In this document: positions 59,002 to 64,000 of the stretch, in pieces
How the letters are laid out: every line of letters starts with the position of its first letter
How positions within the stretch are numbered: the stretch's first letter is position 1
From: Sambucus nigra
Taxonomy: Eukaryota; Streptophyta; Magnoliopsida; Dipsacales; Adoxaceae
Length of the DNA stretch: 64,000 nt
Direction: 5' to 3'
NCBI GenBank assembly: GCA_949130495.1
Contig: OX422211.1
Coordinates: 449,917,219-449,981,218 of the forward strand
Notes under the pieces: model-generated
The model's database searches: none
The model's input: the letters and a program-made list of their open reading frames with translations, nothing else
What the model was told of the DNA's origin: nothing
Program-made: the position numbers and the translations under genes

Positions 59002-60021
59002 ATTAACTCTATAGTCTTGTGCAATGTGTCCCAGTTTACCACATCTATAGCATTCAGTCTTCTTAAGGTCTCTATTAGGTCTAGCGTGAGAGTCCTTGTG
59101 ATTTTTGTCTTTGTTTTTCTCATGAGGTCTGTGACTAGAGGGAGTTGGATAATTTGACTTGCCTTGTTTATTTTACACTTTATTTCTAAACTTAATGATT
59201 TTCTTGAACTGTTTAGTCATTAAGGCAATCTGATTGTCCAAGCTCTCTATATTGCAGTCCTCATCAGATTCAACATTGGGAGTATTAAACTCAGGTTTAA
59301 TCAATTTAGAAGAGAAGCTTAGATTGGAACTAGTCTGTTTCCTATGGGATTGGGTTAACTGTTTCTTAAATTCCAGTTCCATTTCCACAGTTCTTAATTT
59401 ACTACTGAGTAATTCAGGAGTGAGATTTATATCACACATTTCCTCAATAGCATATCTTTTATTATCAAACTTCTGTGGTAATGATCTCAGAATTTTAGAT
59501 ACAATTTCTTATCTATCATAGGTTATTCCATTAGCATGCAGTTTGGTCACAATATCAGTCAGGTTCATATAGAATTCATCAAATGATTCAGTTTCAGACA
59601 TAATTAAGGAGTTATACTGCTGGATAAGCATTTGGGTTTTAGCAGCCTTAACTCTAGTGTCTCCTTCATGAGCAGTGACTAAGGTGTCCCAAGCTTCCTT
59701 AGAAGTGGTACAGGATGAGATTCTTTTGAACTCATGTTCATTTATAGACATAAATATAGCATTCTTTTCTTTATTGTTATTTCGAAAAACCTGTTTCTCT
59801 TCTTGAGTGAACTCACTTAGAGCTTTCTTAACCCTCTCATTACTTCCTTTGTTGGCTGGTTTAGTAGGAAAAGTATAATCATTTTCAACAATGTCCCAGA
59901 CATCATCTCCCAAAGTTCCATAAATGAAAGAAATCATCCTTACTTTCCAGTAAGCAAAATTGGTTCCATCAAAGATTGGAGGTCTGGTCAAGTTACCAAA
60001 TCTTTCATTTTTCTCGTCCAT
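59002..60021 (-). pseudogene. Copia copy 2 Gag N-terminal and zinc-knuckle region
   Basis: The ATG at 60019-60021 (MDEKNERFGNLTRPPIFDGT) is followed by NFAYWKVRMISFIYG, EHEFKRISSCTTSKEAWDTL and SFDEFYMNLTDIVTKLHANG, the copia Gag (UBN2-type) core. A stop at about 59509 interrupts; the reading resumes with VSKILRSLPQKFDNKRYAIE and continues to 59173. The knuckle near 59035-59075 reads ECYRCGKLGHIAQDY: the last Cys of C-x2-C-x4-H-x4-C is Tyr. The defects suggest this copy cannot make a normal Gag by itself. Confidence 0.88.
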
Positions 60022-60080
60022 GTTTGATTTTCAGAAAACAATTTTTGAAACACATGATCTTTTTAAAATAAGTTTACAAA

Positions 60081-60092
60081 GCTTTGATACCA
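60081..60092 (-). promoter_or_regulatory. Primer binding site of copia copy 2
   Basis: Minus-strand TGGTATCAAAGC, one mismatch from the usual initiator tRNA-Met complement TGGTATCAGAGC, two bases inside the LTR end. Confidence 0.88.
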
Positions 60093-60094
60093 AT

Positions 60095-62100
60095 TGAAAA
60101 ATGTGTTACTAAATCCGTTTATGAAAATAAACTATTTAAGAAACTCCGAGTTGCTTTTTGAAGAAACTCTTTTATTAAATCAAAAAGGATTAATCACAAG
60201 ATGTGTTTAATAAAATAGTATGTACGAGATCTATTCAAGATTTAAGCAACAAGTTTAAAAAATAATTTAAACCAGTTTTAAACATAGCACAACCAAGAAT
60301 GAGATGAGAAAATGTAGAAGGCTTCTGTTCATAATTTTTACGTGGTAAAACCTCACCAATTGAGGAAACATCCACGACTGCCTCTACGGAGTAAAAAGAA
60401 AAATCCACTAAAACAAATATATGAGTTACAAACTATATAAGTAACATGCAGACAACTCAGACCTATATAAGTTTAGGAATGTACCATCTGGTGTCCTTAA
60501 ACTTCTCTGCAGTTCTGATTGTAGATGTAGTTCTCCCAGTTTGTCAACTTTTGATTTGTTCCAGCACTTTACGTCGACTTATGTTCTCAAGATCTTATCA
60601 CCAACACTTTTCGTGTTGTAGGGTGTAAGTGTTTGTGAAGGTGCTCTCTAACACATGCATGCACACACACACACACACACACTTATTAAGTACAAACAGT
60701 CCTAACAAATTACAGTTTACACTATATGCAGTGATCTTTTCTTTTTCTTTCTTCTTAGAAAACTTTGAACCTTTTTGACCTTTCAAACTATCCCAGAATC
60801 CACGGATACCTTGCTAGGAAGACAGACAAGGTCTTAATCAATCTCAAAATTTAAAACAAAAACTTTTTGAGATTGAAAACCTCCAAGTGAGATTCCAAAC
60901 TAGGTCAAAGGTTTAGTTTACAAGAACAAGAAACATAAAGCATTTTATTGTTGATTTCAAAGTAAGAAAACTTTTTAGAGAAAACAATCAACAATATATT
61001 TCTCAAGATGAGAAATAAAATGAAACTAAGTGTAATGCAACATGAATAACTCAGATCTGAGATTTCTATGGAAACAGAAACTAGATCTAAGTAAAAGTCT
61101 AAGTTGGAAACAAGATATCACGAACACAAGGTTACCGCAACCAAAATAACTCAACTCAAACTCTCAAACACTCAAGAAAACTCAGGATGGTGTTTTTAGC
61201 TATGGTGTTTTGAAGAAGTGTTTGGGTTAGGTTTGAAGAGGATTTGGACGAAGTTAGGGTTTCTAACATTCTTCTTTATCTGGTTTCTCTCTTATCTCTC
61301 TTCTCTCTCTTCTCTCTCAATACTTTGAGGAAATGAAATGGCAAAAATCTTCGAAGTCTGAGAGAAGACCCCTTTTTATAGGGTGAGAGGAAGGTTCGAG
61401 ATATCTGATCCAAACCAAGGGCTGAGATTAAGTCAATTTAAATTGACTTGAATCAAATGGCTCACACAAGGCGGTGCTTAAACGAGCGCTGATTGGCTTA
61501 AACAGTTACACGGGGATTCATCAAGGCAACATGTAGACCATTGATAAGAAATGATCCAAGGGCTGAAAACTCACGCGACTAATGTCTCTGTAAAGAAACA
61601 CAAATCTAACCAATCAGAGGCAGACAGGTGTTGGCCAGTTATGAGATGTTAACCGCGCGTCAAAACTAATTACAAAGCACACCCTGAAGTCTCTGCCGCT
61701 TTCGAATTCTACCCAAGGTAACTTTAGGCCATAAAATACAACAAGTCATATTAAGAGATTGACCCCAAAACTTTTTAAAACAAGTTTTAATTATTAAAAA
61801 CATGATTTAAAAATGTTTAAAAAATCCCAAAAAAATTATTAAAAATCAAACTTAGGGATTTAAACACACACAACACATGTACACACATACTTATGCAATA
61901 TGATGTGCAAAAGATGAATTCTAAGTGTGTGAGTGTTGGCAATAGTCTCTTGATCATAACAAGAAAGAGATATGAATAGGCAATCCAACTTATGAGGCTC
62001 TTTGGTTTCTAGGTAGAAATAATTTTGTCACAATTTCCAAACTAGATGAGCACTTATACAATATGGACTCAAGTGAGTCAAAGGTATAAGGGCTTCAACA
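60095..62100 (-). repeat. 5' LTR of copia copy 2
   Basis: Minus strand TGTTGAAGCCC ... ACACATTTTTCA, canonical TG/CA ends, 2006 bases. It carries a (CA)10 run at 60662-60682, longer than in the 3' LTR, and a TATA box at 61372-61380. Confidence 0.93.
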
Positions 62101-62970
62101 TTCCATACGTCAATAAGAATGGGGTTTCCCCCGTTGCTCATCGTGAAGTGGTACGGTAGGCCCATAAAATATGTGGTAGTTCATTTACCCATGCACCCTT
62201 AGTTTGCTCTAATCATTTCTTTAATCCATCAATTATTGTTTTATTGGAAGCCTCGGCTTGACCATTTCTTTGAGGATTGGAAACCGAGCTGTATTGATGT
62301 CTGATTCCATGATCGTCACAGAAACTCTTGAAGGATCCATTCTCGAACTGAATTCCATTATCAATGATGACAGTTCTGGGGATGCCAAAATGGGTGACTA
62401 TATTTTCCATATGAATCTTATCATATCTGGATCTCGAATGTTCGCCAAGGGTTCTGCCTCGATCCATTTGGTGAAGTAGTCATTTGCAACCAATAGATAC
62501 TTGCGATTGTCGACAGCGATAGGAAGTGGTCCTATGATGTCCATTCCCCATTGGGTGAATAGCCATGGGCTAGACAGTGATTTTAGGTCGCTAGTAGGTT
62601 GGTGGACCATAGGAGAGTGAAGTTGGCATATTAGGCATTTACGAACATACATCGCAGAGTACCTTTGCATATATGGCCACCAATAGCCTTCCTTCATTAC
62701 TCGGAAAGCCAGAGACCTTCCTCTAATATGGCTTCCACAGATTCCCTCATGAAGCTCATGCAGAACCTGCTCGTCATTCCTTGGGTGAACGCATTGAAGG
62801 TAGGGATCGAAAAAGGATCTCTTATATAGCTTGCCCTCGGGAGATAATTGAAAGCGAGCAATTTTGACTCTTATTTGGTGAGCGATCTTCTTTTCATCTA
62901 GGAGCGTGCCATCCTTCAAATAGTCCCTTAAAGGGTCCATCCAGTTGGGTGTTGTCTCCACTTGGAGCAC
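62101..62970 (-). pseudogene. Tat integrase N-terminal and core part (minus element)
   Basis: 62398-62970 reads LRDYLKDGTLLDEKKIAHQI, HELHEGICGSHIRGRSLAF (zinc-binding His), EGYWWPYMQRYSAMYVRKC, CLICQLHS (C-x2-C), FTQWGMDIIGPLPIAV (first Asp) and NDYFTKWIEAEPLANI. After a shift, 62213-62467 gives THFGIPRTVIIDNGIQFENG (second Asp) and NPQRNGQAEASNKTIIDGLK (Glu). The copia insertion follows TYGM at 62101. It is better preserved than the plus-strand copy. Confidence 0.9.
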
Positions 62971-63460
62971 CTACTCCATGCCTGGCGGCTTGCTATTACG
63001 ATTAATGCTCAGATGAGCGAGGAAATTGATTGGAATTGTTCTTTTTAAGTCAAAATCGACTGCTGAACTCAGGGCTGCTAGGGCATCAGCATGGTTGTTC
63101 TATCCTCTGGGAAACTGCTGGACATTAATTTCTTCGAAGCTAGCCATTAGTCTTTTTGCTAAGTCGAGGTAAGCTTCCATTCTTTCATCTTTTACATTAT
63201 AGTCTCCACTTATCTGATTGGAGACTAATTGAGAATCACTGAACACTTGTAAATGCTTGGCTCCCAAAGTGTGCGCCTTCTGGAGGTCGGCTATTATAGC
63301 TTCGTATTCAGCTTCGTTGTTGGAGGCTGAAAATCTAAGCCTGATTCCTTATTCAAGGATTGTATCCTCTGGAGTAACGAGAATAATGCATATTCCTGCC
63401 CCTTTTGAGTTGGAGGCTCCATCAACGAATAATTTCTAGATTCCCTCCGTCGCGTGTCTC
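62971..63460 (-). pseudogene. Tat second RNase H (minus element)
   Basis: Stop TAG at 63436-63438, then KLFVDGASNSKGAG (first Asp), NNEAEYEA (Glu), [10 protein letters not shown] (second Asp) and QFPRG-stop-NNHADALAALSS (TAG 63100-63102). A private stop before VLQVE lies near 62970. Both other stops coincide with those of the plus-strand element. Confidence 0.88.
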
Positions 63461-64000
63461 CCTCTTTGCTCTGTTAGTTGAGGTTGGTTGTAAGGCTTCT
63501 CTCCTTTGAATTCGGCTATGAGATCGGCAAGGACATGCCCTTTGATTGCGTTCCTTGGTTGAAATAGGATATCAAATCATCCGAGCTCGACTGACCATTT
63601 AGACAGTCTTCCCGATAAATCCTCCTTCCTTAGGATTGCTTTAAGGGGGTGCGATGTAAGGACGATGATAGTGTGGGCTTCGAAGTTGTGCTTGAGCTTT
63701 CTTGAAGCCACTACAAGTGCAAAAGCGAGCTTCTCCAGTGGTAGGTACCTCTGCTCGGCGTCTAGTAAAGTCTTGCTCGCGTAATAAATGGGGTGTAGGA
63801 TTACTGCAATTTTACACATCAATGCAGAACTAATGGTGTAGTTGGAAACGGAGAGGTATAAGTACAAGGAGTCTAATTCCTGTGGTATGACGAGCAGTGG
63901 TGGGGATCTGAGGTAAGCCTTTAGCTCATCCAATGCTCGCGAGCAATCTGGGTTCCATTCTACCATTTTTTTTCCCTTCAGGAGCTGGAAGAACGATTTG
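63461..64000 (-). pseudogene. Tat RT-linked RNase H, entering from window edge
   Basis: 63577-63966 encodes MVEWNPDCSRALDELKAYLR, YLSVSNYTISSALM, IYYASKTLLDAEQRYLPLEK and TIIVLTSHPLKAILRKEDLS. It ends KWSVELG-stop (TGA 63577-63579); then FDI, FQPRNAIKG continues to about 63525. The RT domain lies beyond 64000. Confidence 0.88.

Larger units (their letters stand above)
52190..62100 (-). mobile_element. Ty1/copia retrotransposon copy 2, complete, young
   Basis: 9.9 kb with two LTRs of about 2.0 kb that differ only sparsely, an initiator-Met primer site, gag, protease, integrase, RT and RNase H on the minus strand. It is inserted in the integrase of the minus-strand Tat element. Only a few stops interrupt the polyprotein, and the RT-RNase H part is open for 605 codons. 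A clear 5-base target duplication could not be read; the outer bases of the 3' LTR are mutated. The large size and long gag suggest a SIRE/Maximus-like lineage, unverified. Confidence 0.93.
47071..64000 (-). mobile_element. Ty3/gypsy Tat-lineage element, minus strand, enters window from right
   Basis: The 3' LTR (47071-47480) is followed, at rising coordinates, by an antisense gene region, the integrase C-terminus (51800-52189), a nested copia element (52190-62100), the integrase N-terminus (62101-62970), two RNase H domains and the end of RT at the window edge. LTR and pol are close relatives of the plus-strand element at 41736. Its target duplication on this side would be CCCAT (47066-47070). 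The 5' LTR is outside the window. Confidence 0.85.

Noticed and set aside
1..64000. tRNA, rRNA, plastid or mitochondrial insertions, host protein genes
   Set aside because: None was recognised; tRNA-like words such as TGGTATCAGAGC are primer sites next to LTRs, not tRNA genes.

Overview
This window is a gene-poor, repeat-dominated piece of a flowering-plant nuclear genome, probably a eudicot; the species cannot be told. The grounds are Ty3/gypsy elements of Tat and Tekay (chromovirus) type, Ty1/copia elements primed by initiator-tRNA-Met, plant-only transposon domains (PF20167 and PF04195 types), a Helitron-like and a CACTA-like sequence, spliceosomal introns and a very AT-rich background. 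I found no host protein gene, tRNA, rRNA or CRISPR array. Every long open frame belongs to, or decays from, a mobile element.

Layout. 1-9.5 kb: a CACTA-like end (840-1242), then a decayed 'putative plant transposon protein' gene (1551-6042) split by a 3.38-kb solo LTR with a clean GAATC target duplication. 9.5-24.2 kb: two LTRs of one chromovirus family face each other (9468-11219 plus, 17573-19391 minus). Between them lie a Helitron-like insertion (11220-17096) and a 272-bp MITE. The minus LTR is the 3' LTR of a decayed chromovirus whose pol and gag run from 19.4 to 23.9 kb on the minus strand; its 5' LTR was not found. 24.2-36.7 kb: an LTR-like promoter region split by a complete but decayed copia element (25106-33832, duplication TGTTG).

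36.7-64 kb is a four-level nest. A minus-strand Tat-type element with a 47-bp satellite in its 3' region (36.7-41.7 kb) was entered in its integrase by a plus-strand Tat element (41736). That element was entered in its integrase by a minus-strand element of the same family (47071 to beyond 64000). This third element was entered in its integrase by a young copia element (52190-62100) with two 2.0-kb LTRs. The third element carries, antisense and downstream of pol, a recognisable gene with a PF04195-like domain, a phase-consistent 74-bp intron and a coiled-coil C-terminus.

The most notable signals are the serial integrase insertions, three in-frame stop codons shared by the two related Tat copies, the spliced antisense gene, the 34-copy dimeric satellite beside pol, and repeated pairing of LTRs in inverted orientation. 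All coordinates and homologies were read by eye; boundaries marked approximate should be refined by alignment.
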